DNA of 64,000 nucleotides from Hungatella hathewayi (GTDB lineage: Bacteria; Bacillota; Clostridia; Lachnospirales; Lachnospiraceae). Numbering within the stretch: the first letter of the stretch is position 1; each line of letters starts with the position of its first letter. This document shows positions 9,965 to 19,220 of the stretch, piece after piece. A program made the translations under genes and the position numbers. The notes under the pieces are model-generated. The model searched no databases and was not told the origin of the DNA. It saw only the letters and a list, made by a program, of their open reading frames with translations. Location: positions 4,986,001-5,050,000 of the forward strand of contig CP102274.1 of assembly GCA_025149285.1 (NCBI GenBank), in the 5' to 3' direction.

Positions 9965-10136
9965 AAATAATAACCTCCCATTTTTAATTTCTGATTCCTG
10001 TCTGTTATCGGCCGTTTGATTGGAAAAGCTTTTCGATACCTTTATTTTAAAGGCTGGAGCCGGTGACTTCCATATGGTTTTTATTGGAAAACAGCACTTT
10101 CATTGTTTATGGTCAATGCTGAACTTTCCTAATTAC

Positions 10137-10163
10137 AAAAAAAGGCCTCAGAAAACTCAGGCC
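10137..10163 (-). terminator. Intrinsic terminator after the YesM kinase gene
   Basis: On the minus strand GGCCT/AGGCC, extended past one mismatch, encloses a short loop and is followed by seven T (10143-10137). It separates the regulatory genes from the transporter genes. Confidence 0.75.
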
Positions 10164-10261
10164 GTCTCTCTTCCGGCTTTTGTTCCGGGAGAAAGCTTCC
10201 GAGTATTTCTGCGGTCCTTTTTATAATCTTACAGCAGCTGTATGATCCAAATCCTGTTTAT

Positions 10262-12112
10262 TTAATGCGGGAGACTGCCTCCCTGTTTCGGAATCGTGAC
10301 GACCACCGCAGTTCCTTCCCCCAACTGCGAATGGAGAGACACACCGTAGGCATCCCCATACAGGATCTTAATGCGCCGGTCCGTATTGGCCACTCCGATG
10401 GAAGTACCGGTAAACCGGAGTACTTCTTTTACCCTCTGCTGTGTCATACCCACTCCATTGTCTTCCACGGTAAAATAGATATTCTCTTCATCGGTTTCCG
10501 CGCTGATTTCCAGGATACCTTTTTCTTCAGAATTCTTAAACCCGTGAACAATGGCGTTTTCAACCAGAGGCTGAAGAAACAGTTTTGGGACCTCCTTGCC
10601 CAGCAATTCCTCCGGAATATCGAAATTCACCTCAAACTGGTTCTCATACCGGATCTGCATGATTTCAATATAGCGTTTCAGCCAGTCAATATCATCTCTT
10701 AAATACACCAGCTGCTTTCTGCTCTGACTGGTATACTGGAGCATCCGGGACAGATCCACGATCATCCGGCTGGCCTTGGGGGTATCTCCCGCCAGGCACG
10801 TCCAGTTGATGATATTCAGGGTGTTATACAGAAAATGTGGATTCAGCTGAATCGTCAGGATCATGATCTCAAAATCCTTCTGCTGCAGCTTCACTTCGTA
10901 GTTCTCGTGAATCAGAGCCTTGATGTTGCGGCTCATCTCATTGAGCTTTTCGTAAAAGAAGGAGAACTCATCTCTGTCGTCATAGGTGATCATGCTTCCG
11001 AACTGCCCCGTCCCCACCTGATCGATCATATGGATCGTACCGTAAATCTTCCGGTTAATATAGCGGGAAATCATATAGGAGGAGACCGCAGACAAAAACA
11101 GGAGAATCACCATGATAGCGATGATATAGCTCCGTAAATTTCGTTCCACATCTTTAATCAGCAGGTGGACCGGAACCCGGGCAACCACCAGCCAGTCCGT
11201 TATCTCGCTCTGGGCGTACGTTACCATATACTTTTCCCGCCCGTCCATTTCCGTTGTGTACCCGGAATTCGTCCCCTTCTTAAGCGTTCCCAGCCAGTCC
11301 GCCTGATAGCGGTGGCTGGCGTCATATGCGGGATCAGAACTGCATATCACGTTTCCCTCTCGGTCGATCACCAGATAATCCGCGTCATTTACGATGTCCT
11401 TTGCCCCGTAACGCCGGATTAAGGACATCAGAAATTCTTCCGTATAATTGATCACCAGGATAGGCTTCTCCACAGTCTCACTGAGCCGCTCCACCCGTCC
11501 GCTGGACACATCACAGAAATTCATCTGGCAGACAGCGGTAAAGAGTGAACCGTATTCCACCTGGGTATCCGTCAGATTACTGATTCCGAACATTTCGGTA
11601 TAGCTGTAGGTCGGAATCCAGCAGACCGAACCTTTCGCCTCCCTTGCTTCCTTCTCGAGTCTGGAATTCATAAAAGCGCCCCTGGGATAAAAATTCTTAT
11701 CCTCCTCTCCGAACCGGAAGTAGGATGTGACCAGATGAACGGAATAGATGTTGCTGCCCCAGGGCTTATACGCATTTAAAATGGCAGTAATCCGGGAATT
11801 GGCGTTCATGAGGGAGACTTCATCCGTGCTGTCCAGATTTTTAAAGATCTCGTAAAGACGGGAGTCGATATTTAATTTCTGAGCAAATTCGTCGATATAG
11901 TCAAATTCCTTGTCCACAATCACACTGCTCTTTTCCACGCTCTGCAGGAAATATCCCTGTGCCTGCTCCGTAATGGATTTGACGGAATTGCGGTAAATCA
12001 GAATACCAAAAATAACAAGCGGCACGATCGTGAGAATGAAAAACAGGAGAAGCAGCTGAGTTCTCAGCTTCCAATATATCTTTCTCTTATACTTCTGCTT
12101 CCACTTTTTCAT
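10262..12112 (-). CDS. YesM-type sensor histidine kinase
   Basis: Membrane kinase that senses an extracellular cue, probably the cognate sugar or its binding protein, and phosphorylates the adjacent YesN-type regulator. It has an N-terminal helix (about residues 17-40), a large extracellular dCache-like domain to about 320, a second helix (about 330-350) and HAMP. The His_kinase motif QLNPHFLYNTLNIINW holds the phospho-accepting histidine, and a HATPase_c domain has NAIVHGF and EDNGVGM. All catalytic motifs are intact. It starts six bases after the regulator stop. Because that regulator carries an amber codon, the kinase may have lost its partner. Confidence 0.93.
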   Translation of the reverse strand: MKKWKQKYKRKIYWKLRTQLLLLFFILTIVPLVIFGILIYRNSVKSITEQAQGYFLQSVEKSSVIVDKEFDYIDEFAQKLNIDSRLYEIFKNLDSTDEVSLMNANSRITAILNAYKPWGSNIYSVHLVTSYFRFGEEDKNFYPRGAFMNSRLEKEAREAKGSVCWIPTYSYTEMFGISNLTDTQVEYGSLFTAVCQMNFCDVSSGRVERLSETVEKPILVINYTEEFLMSLIRRYGAKDIVNDADYLVIDREGNVICSSDPAYDASHRYQADWLGTLKKGTNSGYTTEMDGREKYMVTYAQSEITDWLVVARVPVHLLIKDVERNLRSYIIAIMVILLFLSAVSSYMISRYINRKIYGTIHMIDQVGTGQFGSMITYDDRDEFSFFYEKLNEMSRNIKALIHENYEVKLQQKDFEIMILTIQLNPHFLYNTLNIINWTCLAGDTPKASRMIVDLSRMLQYTSQSRKQLVYLRDDIDWLKRYIEIMQIRYENQFEVNFDIPEELLGKEVPKLFLQPLVENAIVHGFKNSEEKGILEISAETDEENIYFTVEDNGVGMTQQRVKEVLRFTGTSIGVANTDRRIKILYGDAYGVSLHSQLGEGTAVVVTIPKQGGSLPH

Positions 12113-12118
12113 AGGACA

Positions 12119-13687
12119 TCACTCCGTTCTGCCGCTCATTTTCCTGTATTCCTCAGGTGTCATCTCATAGTATCGCTTAAATGCACGGACAAAATAATTG
12201 GCATCCCGGTAACCGGTAAGAACCGCGATATCCCGAACCCTGGATTCTGTCGTAAGCAGCAGTTCTCTGGCCTTTTCCATCCGTATCCTGATCAAATATT
12301 CGGAAAACGTGCTCTTATACGTATTTTTAAACAGCGTACTGAAATAGGACGGGTTAAAATGGTATTTCTCTGCAACGCTTTCCAGATTAATCTCATCCAT
12401 ATAATGATTTTCCAGATACTCCCCACAGTCGGTCATAATATCCCGCCCGTTTCCCTCTTTCTGGCAGTTCAGTTCCTTTCCCAAGTCCAGAAAGAAGGCG
12501 TAGAGGCTTCGTTTCAGCAGCGTCAGAGTCTCTGCCTTCTGCAGACTGCTGATCTGTAAATTAGCCTCTTTTTTAAAGTTTCCTGAGATGAGAACCTCGA
12601 AATTTCTCATGATCTGAAACAGTGCGAATATCACTCTCTGCTTTAACAGCACCGGAGGCGAAAAGAGGGTTTTGACCCCTTCATCGATCTCGGCAGCCAG
12701 AAGTTCATAGGCGCTCCGAAGTTCCCCCCTCTTCAGTCCTTCCACAACGGGAAGAACATGGTAAGTGACTGCATCGGAATTTTTACCGATCCGTTTTCCG
12801 ATGGTTTCCTCTGAGAGCAGTGTCCCCGGTTCATAGAATTCGTACTGGCTGTAACGGACTGCCTCCTCATAGGATACGGACGCCTCCTCATAGAGATTGT
12901 CCACCATGCCGCCGGGAGAACAGATCATTTTACCAGAGGGCAGAACCGATCTCATATGGCCTTCAATGACAGCCCACCGAGCCGCACTCATGGGTTCTCC
13001 TGACAGCAGGCAGACCGCCATCATATCCGGCTAATGCTCGAGAAAGAAGGGGTAGGAGGAACAGGGGTCCAGGGATTTTTTCATCTGATATTTCAGATCG
13101 TTTCTCTGCTCCTCACTCAGTTCTCTTCCTCCGCCCGCCACATGGCAGCAGAAAATATAGCCCGGCCGTTCCAGCTGAAACATGTCTTTCAGCCTCTCTT
13201 TCCCGGCAAAATCCGGCTTTTGTACAAACAGGTTCATCAGGTGATCCATATAGACCGGCATCGTCTCTGTCAAACGGTTCTCAATGCTTTCCTGTCTGTT
13301 CCTGCTTTTCTGACGCTCTGAAATTCTTTCTGTGACCTTATTTAAAACCGTCCGGATCTCATCGCTGTCCACCGGCTTCATAATGTAATCGGCCGCCTGA
13401 TATTTTAATGCCTCTCTGGCATAGTCAAACTGTCCATAACCGCTTAAAATAATCACCTCAACGTCCGGATTCTGTGCCTTCGCTGCCTTTAACAGTTCTA
13501 AACCGTTCATATTGGTCATTCGGATGTCGGTTATGATGACATCGCAGTCCACCAGTTCAATTACTTCCAGAGCAGTCACGCCGTCATCCGCCTCCAACAG
13601 CATGTCCTCCGGCCTCATGGCAGCCAGAAGGTTCATAAGACCTTTTCTGTGGTCCGCTTCGTCGTCTACAATCAATAATTTATACAT
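12119..13687 (-). pseudogene. YesN-type AraC response regulator with an in-frame amber codon
   Basis: The two halves lie in the same frame. Residues 1-218 (13034-13687) are a receiver domain, with LLIVDDEA, the phosphorylation segment DVIITDIRMTNMNGLELL and the lysine in DYIMKPV, and end FFLEH. A TAG at 13031-13033 follows, then Pro-Asp and an open frame of 301 residues (12119-13024) ending in two AraC helix-turn-helix units such as INLESVAEKYHFNPSYFSTL. Joined length is about 522, exactly normal for YesN. The ATG pair after the stop has no ribosome site, so separate expression of the DNA-binding half is unlikely. The simplest reading is a recent CAG-to-TAG nonsense mutation; suppression or a base error would restore it. 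Confidence 0.8.
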
Positions 13688-13700
13688 GGCTTACATTCCT

Positions 13701-14111
13701 TTAAATGTCAGTGGCAGCGGAAGATTCTCTCTGTACAATTTCGATTTCCACTCCATTGGGATCTCTTACCAGCATACCGGTCCAGTTCAACTTCTCCACC
13801 CAGACCGGCTCCATCAGTACTTTCACCCCATACGCAGTACATCGGTCAAACAGTCTGCCAATCTCATCCGTTGTCAGAGCCATATGACGATAGATGCCCT
13901 TGTCATCCGACGGTTCCGGATGCGCCGGACTGTCGTTATAGTACTCAATCAGTTCCAGACGCGTACAGCCATTTAAGTTAAAATACGTAAGTCTGTGGTC
14001 CCCCATATCCACATCATACAATTTTTCCAGTCTGAGCACCTCCTCATAGAATCGAAAGCTTGCCTCTCTGTCCGCCATGTTTACGGTTATGTGATCCAGG
14101 CCTGTAATCAT
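13701..14111 (-). CDS. VOC-superfamily protein (glyoxalase/dioxygenase fold)
   Basis: A 136-residue single-domain protein of the vicinal-oxygen-chelate fold. It opens MITGLDHITVNMADREASFRF, with the usual first metal histidine in DHITVN, then RLELIEYY, HMALTTDEI and a C-terminal VRDPNGVEIEIVQ, which supplies the last metal glutamate. Such proteins bind a divalent metal and act as isomerases, lyases, dioxygenases or epimerases; the substrate is not evident. The start is chosen at the ATG nine bases after GGAGGA; 14 extra codons upstream are rejected. It sits 13 bases ahead of the YesN gene, so it is co-transcribed with the two-component genes, suggesting a role in the same sugar pathway. Confidence 0.85.
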   Translation of the reverse strand: MITGLDHITVNMADREASFRFYEEVLRLEKLYDVDMGDHRLTYFNLNGCTRLELIEYYNDSPAHPEPSDDKGIYRHMALTTDEIGRLFDRCTAYGVKVLMEPVWVEKLNWTGMLVRDPNGVEIEIVQRESSAATDI

Positions 14112-14333
14112 GATTATCTCTCCTCCTTTTATAAATGCTTTTCTAAAAGTCATCTATAGTTTACCACGAGTTTCTTTCGACTGTCAAACCATGAAAAAAT
14201 GCTGACTGAATCCTGATAATCTGACAGGAGCTGATTACAGCTGTAAGTTCCCCATTGACTTATCCCCCCACTGGAATTAAACTTTAGAAAGACACAAACC
14301 CGACTGTATAAATATTAATCTGAGGTAATCAAC

Positions 14334-15098
14334 ATGAAAGAATTCATTATAAAAACAGCATGGATGATGGTTCCGCCACAGCCATATTCTGCTTTTCATA
14401 TCTGTATTACAGCTGCAGGCTTTCTCATTGCCGTGCTGGCAGCTTATGTTCTTTCCAGGAAAATGGAGAGGACGTTTTTTATACGGCTGCTGTTTTTCTG
14501 CGGCGTTATCCTGACCGCAAGCGAGATTTATAAACAGCTGTTCCTGTATTACGTGGTAAATCAGGAAAAATACGACTGGTGGTATTTCCCGTTTCAGCTG
14601 TGCAGTCTTCCCATGTATTTCTGCCTGCTCCTGCCTCTCGTAAAAAACAGGAAGCTGCAGCTGATCATTCTGACCTTTATGCAGGATTTTAATCTTCTGG
14701 GAGGTATTATGGCTCTGGCGGAGCCCTCCGGCCTTCTTCATCCCTACTGGTTTTTGACGATGCATGGACTACTGTGGCATATCCTGCTGATCTTTATCGG
14801 GCTTTTTATCGGATTTTCCCATGAATCTGATTCCAGTTTTACCGGTTACGTCAGGACACTGCCGCTGTTTCTGCTCTGCTGCGGGATCGCCACGCTGATT
14901 AATGTAACGGCCAGGCCGCTGGGACAGGCGGATATGTTCTACATCTCCCCCTACTATCCCAACAATCAGGCTGTATTTTACACCATTTCACAAAAGATTG
15001 GCGTGCTGCCCGGAAATATCATTTATCTGCTCTCGATCTGTATCGGCGGCCTTTTATTTCATATGATTTTTGCACGGCTTTTCAGGCATACAGAATAA
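14334..15098 (+). CDS. YwaF-like integral membrane protein
   Basis: A 254-residue protein with about seven membrane helices, of the YwaF/TIGR02206 type. Visible features are a helix-rich fold with conserved aromatic-proline segments DWWYFPFQLCSLPMYFCLL and HPYWFLTMHGLLWH, and a late PYYPNNQAVFY loop. Members have no agreed function in bacteria; a transport or lipid-linked role is speculation. It points away from the minus-strand genes before it and is followed closely by the redox-type small gene, possibly as one transcript. Confidence 0.75.
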   Translation: MKEFIIKTAWMMVPPQPYSAFHICITAAGFLIAVLAAYVLSRKMERTFFIRLLFFCGVILTASEIYKQLFLYYVVNQEKYDWWYFPFQLCSLPMYFCLLLPLVKNRKLQLIILTFMQDFNLLGGIMALAEPSGLLHPYWFLTMHGLLWHILLIFIGLFIGFSHESDSSFTGYVRTLPLFLLCCGIATLINVTARPLGQADMFYISPYYPNNQAVFYTISQKIGVLPGNIIYLLSICIGGLLFHMIFARLFRHTE

Positions 15099-15153
15099 TT
15101 GACATTTTCGCCTGTAAGTGTTATCATAATTGCTTATTACAGGAGGGATCATG

Positions 15154-15579
15154 ATGTCAGATAAAATAGAAGAAAAAGTACAGGAAGCACTTAACAGGCA
15201 CAACCGCGGATACAACTGTTCCCAGTCCGTTGCCTGCACATTTTGTGAAGAACTCGGAATCGACGAGGCAACCATGTTCCGGATGACAGAGGGTATGGGA
15301 CTCGGCATGGGAAGTATGGATGGAACCTGCGGAGCCATCGGTGCCGCCGCCGTTTTGTCAGGTATGAAAAACAGCACGGTGCATCTGGATCATCCGGATT
15401 CCAAAGCGGTCTCCTATAAGGCGGCCAGACAGTGCTTAAATGAGTTCAAAGAGCAGAACGGCAGTGTAATCTGCCGTGATCTGAAGGGCGTCGATACGGG
15501 AAACGTTCTGCGCGCCTGCAATGACTGTATCGCCGACGCGGTGCGGATTATTGAGAAGGAGCTTTACGGGGAAGGGTGA
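15154..15579 (+). CDS. C_GCAxxG_C_C family protein
   Basis: Small cysteine-rich protein of the C_GCAxxG_C_C family, thought to be redox-active or metal-binding; its biochemical role is not settled. Visible signature: NCSQSVACTF near the N-terminus, then DGTCGAIGAAAVLSG, and further cysteines in RQCLNEF, VICRDL and ACNDCIADA. There are two adjacent ATG codons; the second is six bases after AGGAGGG and is preferred, while the first (15151) would leave only three. No signal peptide, so cytoplasmic. A strong terminator follows. Confidence 0.85.
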   Translation: MSDKIEEKVQEALNRHNRGYNCSQSVACTFCEELGIDEATMFRMTEGMGLGMGSMDGTCGAIGAAAVLSGMKNSTVHLDHPDSKAVSYKAARQCLNEFKEQNGSVICRDLKGVDTGNVLRACNDCIADAVRIIEKELYGEG

Positions 15580-15649
15580 GGAATAAACCGGCAGTCCCCG
15601 TCATATCCGGCTCCGCTGTATTATGATATAACAGAAAAGAGCAAAGCAG

Positions 15650-15681
15650 GAGGCAGGGTCTTAAATGGCCCTGCCTCTTTC
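15650..15681. terminator. Intrinsic terminator
   Basis: An 11-bp stem (GAGGCAGGG, a wobble T-G pair, then C-G) with loop TTAAAT and a pyrimidine-rich tail CTTTCT. It closes the plus-strand YwaF/C_GCAxxG unit and faces the end of the minus-strand operon. Confidence 0.8.
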
Positions 15682-15739
15682 TCCCTGCTTATTCGGAACC
15701 AGCCGTCACGGACTTCTTAGCTCCGCTCACACGGCCGCA

Positions 15740-16411
15740 TCAATATGCGGCGCCGCGTTTCGACAAGTCTGTCTCATAGCTCATCATATCGTTAAATATT
15801 ACAAACTCCGGTTTCGGTAAGAGAAACGGCTTTACCGTTCTCCGCAGTTCCCCGGCAAACCTCGCGCAGACTGCATCTCTCTCCCTCTTCTCTTCCTCAT
15901 CAAGCGGCTTGAGCAGGTAATCCAGAGATAAATGGTATCGGAATGTATCATGCCAGGAATGCCTGATTCCGGTTACCTCCGCCACTTGATCCCGGTAGGC
16001 GCGCAGCTTGTCCGCGCTCTCTTTATCATGGGGTTTTAATATAATCCTGATCTCCTCACAGTCCTCAACCTCCACGAATACCCCTTCCGGAAGCGGCACA
16101 GCAGCAACGCGTTCCTTCAGAATACGGTCAATTCCCTGAAAGGTTTCGTCCGCTGCCATTCCCTTCGGCCAGTACGGCGTTCCCCGGTCGATCTCCCGGC
16201 AAAGGGTCAGCACCGTCATATGGAAGGACGAGGGCGGCAAAAATGCCAGTTTTTGAGAAAATCCGCACTTTTTCAGCGCCTCCTGGACTCTCACGGCCTC
16301 ATCGAAGACCGGCCATCTCTGATCATTTAAATAGCTGACTATGGTATTTCCGTAATAGGGAAGCGGACTGCCGTTTTCATCAAATTTATATACTGCATCC
16401 TCTAAGATCAT
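15740..16411 (-). CDS. 2H phosphoesterase-fold protein (DUF1868-like)
   Basis: Cytoplasmic 223-residue protein with the two catalytic H-x-T/S motifs of the 2H phosphoesterase superfamily: SFHMTVL (His64) and RYHLSLDY (near residue 160). Enzymes of this fold open 2',3'-cyclic phosphates or other phosphodiesters, or act as 2',5' RNA ligases. The long EDCEEIRIILKPHD strand and family length match DUF1868. It begins 16 bases after the fused permease stop, with GGAGAA nine bases before the ATG, so it is the last gene of the six-gene operon. That neighbourhood suggests it processes an imported phosphodiester or phosphorylated compound; this is inference. Confidence 0.75.
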   Translation of the reverse strand: MILEDAVYKFDENGSPLPYYGNTIVSYLNDQRWPVFDEAVRVQEALKKCGFSQKLAFLPPSSFHMTVLTLCREIDRGTPYWPKGMAADETFQGIDRILKERVAAVPLPEGVFVEVEDCEEIRIILKPHDKESADKLRAYRDQVAEVTGIRHSWHDTFRYHLSLDYLLKPLDEEEKRERDAVCARFAGELRRTVKPFLLPKPEFVIFNDMMSYETDLSKRGAAY

Positions 16412-16427
16412 CGTAATTCTTTCTCCT

Positions 16428-18149
16428 TTATCCTCTTTCTTTTAAAGCCGCGCTCTTTCTGCCATATACAAACACGATTGTCGCCGTCGATACAATCATA
16501 ATAATCACAGAATAGACGAATGTCAGCATCTGCGCTTCCGGAGATGAATCCGGACTGGTTGCGGTATTTAAGACAACACCCAACGGCTGGAACATCGGAT
16601 GGAATAAGAACACGGAAACATTGTATTCGGCCAGCTGCTGGATGAAGTTCAGCAGAAATACGGACAGGATCGTCGGCCACAGAATCGGAAACAGGACCTT
16701 TAAGTAAGTCCTGGCCGGCGAAGCACCCAGATTCTTGGCCGCTTCCTCCAGGGAGCCGTCCAGCCCCGCATAGGCGGCCTTTATCATCCTCAGCGTATAG
16801 GGCAGTTTTAAGATAATATAGCCTATCAGCATAATGTAGACCGTCCCGGTCAGCGTCGTCCCGAATGTAAACGGAGTCGGCATGTCGAAGGTCATGACCA
16901 GGCCGAGGGCGATCAGGGTTGCCGGTAAAAACCACGGAATCTGCAGCAGCATCTCCAGCGTTCCCGTCAGCCTGTTGTGATATTTCGTAAGGATTCTGGC
17001 TATGAACAGCATGATGGTGACCACAGTCACCGCGGCCGCGGCCGAATAGAGCACACTGGTGAGAACCGGCTTCAGTCCCGTCGTCGAGCGGAACACAGTT
17101 AAGTAATTGTTGATTGACAGATTGGAAAGACTGATATTTCCGGCGTACAGATCCTGAACCGACATAAAGGAGAAGATAAATACGAACAGCAGCGGAATTG
17201 TCTGAACAAGAGCCGCAATGTGCGCCGTCACTGTAACGATACCGTTTAAAACCGGATTTTTAATTTTCATTTTCTTAAGCGGGGTCTTTACTTTTGAAAC
17301 CGACACGTAATTTCCCCGGCTCTCAATATAATTCGAGATTCCCAGCACAAGAATCGTTATGATTCCCAAAAACAGGGCCAAAACGGCCGCATAATTCCTC
17401 GTCGTCAGTGTCTTGGAAAACGACATGACCAGGGGATTGATCGTCTCAAAGTTTTCGCCGCCCAATACCTGAGGTGTGGCAAAGGCTGAGATACCGACAA
17501 TGAAGGTCAGGATGGAGGCCGCAAAGATGGAGGGCTTTAAAGTCGGCAGTACAACCCTGCTCAGGATCTTTTCTGCACGGACTCCCATATTCTGGGCCGC
17601 CTCGATGGTCTGGTAATCGATATTCTTTAAAGAATCCCTTACAAACATGATATGGTTGGAGGTTCCCGCGAAGGTCATCTCAATCAGCACCGCGCCAAAG
17701 CCCCGAAACCAGTACGGATTCATATCCGGGTAAAGCTGCATCAAATTAGCCGTCAAAAATCCCTGGCTGCCGAACAGGAAATTATATGCCGTGACGAGAA
17801 CCATTCCGTTACAGATTAACGGGGAGTGGAAGGCGATATTCAGCCATTTGGAGCCTTTGATATCGAAGTAGTCCAGTACCAGAATTTCAAAAATACCTAG
17901 CACATTGACCGTAACCGTAAGCGATACGGCCAGTACAAAGGAATGAATCAGCGCCCTCACCACCCTGGCGGAATGCATGATCTGCATGACCGGCTTCGCG
18001 TCAAATTTTCCTTCCGGGAACAGCGTGATTTTGAGCAGGGACAGATTCGGAAATAGCAGGAAGGTGAAGATGGCCCAGCCCAGCACAAAGGTCAGCAGGG
18101 TAAAGCCCAGATTCTTCTTAAACCGGTAATTCGCAGAAAGCTTCTCCAT
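16428..18149 (-). CDS. Fused double ABC permease, iron/phosphonate (FbpB/PhnV) type
   Basis: A 573-residue permease with two complete binding-protein-dependent transport domains in one chain, about 12 membrane helices. Each half has its own EAA-type loop: EAAQNMGVRAEKILSRVVLP in the first and EEAAKNLGASPARTYLKVLFP in the second. This fused layout is typical of the Fe(III), spermidine/putrescine-like, thiamine and 2-aminoethylphosphonate importers. It begins two bases after the ATPase stop. Together with the binding protein and ATPase it makes a complete importer. The substrate is unproven; the flanking phosphoesterase and phosphatase favour an organophosphorus compound over iron, as inference. 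Confidence 0.9.
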   Translation of the reverse strand: MEKLSANYRFKKNLGFTLLTFVLGWAIFTFLLFPNLSLLKITLFPEGKFDAKPVMQIMHSARVVRALIHSFVLAVSLTVTVNVLGIFEILVLDYFDIKGSKWLNIAFHSPLICNGMVLVTAYNFLFGSQGFLTANLMQLYPDMNPYWFRGFGAVLIEMTFAGTSNHIMFVRDSLKNIDYQTIEAAQNMGVRAEKILSRVVLPTLKPSIFAASILTFIVGISAFATPQVLGGENFETINPLVMSFSKTLTTRNYAAVLALFLGIITILVLGISNYIESRGNYVSVSKVKTPLKKMKIKNPVLNGIVTVTAHIAALVQTIPLLFVFIFSFMSVQDLYAGNISLSNLSINNYLTVFRSTTGLKPVLTSVLYSAAAAVTVVTIMLFIARILTKYHNRLTGTLEMLLQIPWFLPATLIALGLVMTFDMPTPFTFGTTLTGTVYIMLIGYIILKLPYTLRMIKAAYAGLDGSLEEAAKNLGASPARTYLKVLFPILWPTILSVFLLNFIQQLAEYNVSVFLFHPMFQPLGVVLNTATSPDSSPEAQMLTFVYSVIIMIVSTATIVFVYGRKSAALKERG

Positions 18150-18151
18150 AC

Positions 18152-19177
18152 CTAACCCTCCCTGAAAATAATGAGATCGGCCGGGTCGATGTACAGAACT
18201 GCCTCCGTGCCTTTTTCCAGCTTTTCATCATTCTTTGTGTTCACACTCTTGATTTCCGTATCCCCCGCAAGAAATGTTCTCCTGGTCGTAATTCCATAAA
18301 ACTCTTCCGTCTCAAATCTGGCCTGCAGCTTATAATACCGGTTCTCCTCCCCAGCGTGGACGGATTCCTTCACATTTTCAACTCTCACGTAGATATGGTC
18401 CGATGGATTTAAACCGGCGCCTTTGTTCTGCTCGTTCAACTGGGTGATCAGACTTTCTGTCATACGGTTCGTATCGCCGATAAACGTGGTGACAAACTCT
18501 GAGGCGGGATGGTAATAGATTTCCCTCGGCGTTCCCACCTGCTCAACGCCTCCATTATGAAACACCGCGATCTGGTCGGAAAGCGTAAGCGCCTCCTCCT
18601 GGTCGTGGGTGACATAGATCATCGTCGTTCCGGATGCCTTCTGTATCTTTTTCAGCTCCAGTCTCAGAGACTTGCGAAGCTTTGCATCTAAGTTGGACAG
18701 CGGTTCATCCAGAACGATGATCTCAGGATTTAACGCCAGGGCGCGTGCAATGGCGACTCTCTGCTGCTGTCCGCCGGAAAGTGCGGATACATTTTTCTTC
18801 AGCTGCTCGTCTGTTAAATTCACCATGGCCGAGACTTCCGCGACTCTCTTGCGGATCGCGTCCTTCGCCCACTTATTCTCTTTCAGCCCGAATACGATAT
18901 TTTCTTCCACTGTCATGGTTGGGAACAGGGCATAGCTCTGAAATACCATCCCAATCCCCCTTTTTTCAATCGGTTTGTCGGTGATGTCTTCCCCTTTTAC
19001 CACGATGTTTCCTTTCGTGGGCTTGATAAAGCCCACTAAGGAACGCAGCGTCGTAGTCTTTCCGCAGCCGGAAGGCCCCAAAAAGGTAAAGAATTCTCCT
19101 TTTTTTACTTCAAGAGTTAAATCCTTTATAGCGGTAAAATCACCGAATTTAATTTCTATATTGTTAAATTTTATCAT
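18152..19177 (-). CDS. ABC importer ATP-binding protein with TOBE domain
   Basis: ATPase that powers the neighbouring fused permease. Walker A GPSGCGKTT at residues 34-42, Q-loop MVFQSYALFP, signature LSGGQQQRVAIARAL, Walker B IIVLDEPLSNLD and H-loop YVTHDQEEA are all intact. The last 110 residues form a TOBE-type regulatory domain. Length 341 fits the PotA/FbpC/PhnT group. The D-loop glutamate is present, so hydrolysis is expected. It is spaced 43 bases from the binding-protein gene. Confidence 0.95.
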   Translation of the reverse strand: MIKFNNIEIKFGDFTAIKDLTLEVKKGEFFTFLGPSGCGKTTTLRSLVGFIKPTKGNIVVKGEDITDKPIEKRGIGMVFQSYALFPTMTVEENIVFGLKENKWAKDAIRKRVAEVSAMVNLTDEQLKKNVSALSGGQQQRVAIARALALNPEIIVLDEPLSNLDAKLRKSLRLELKKIQKASGTTMIYVTHDQEEALTLSDQIAVFHNGGVEQVGTPREIYYHPASEFVTTFIGDTNRMTESLITQLNEQNKGAGLNPSDHIYVRVENVKESVHAGEENRYYKLQARFETEEFYGITTRRTFLAGDTEIKSVNTKNDEKLEKGTEAVLYIDPADLIIFREG

Positions 19178-19220
19178 GAGGACATTCTCCTATTCCTGCA
19201 ATCTATCTGCACATGCCCGA

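Noticed and set aside
13031..13033. TAG read as pyrrolysine in the YesN gene
   Set aside because: No reason to expect pyrrolysine in a response regulator and no pyl genes here; a nonsense mutation is simpler.
14277..14765. Minus-strand 162-residue frame opposite the YwaF-like gene
   Set aside because: Antisense to a membrane protein gene with a good start; no family likeness.
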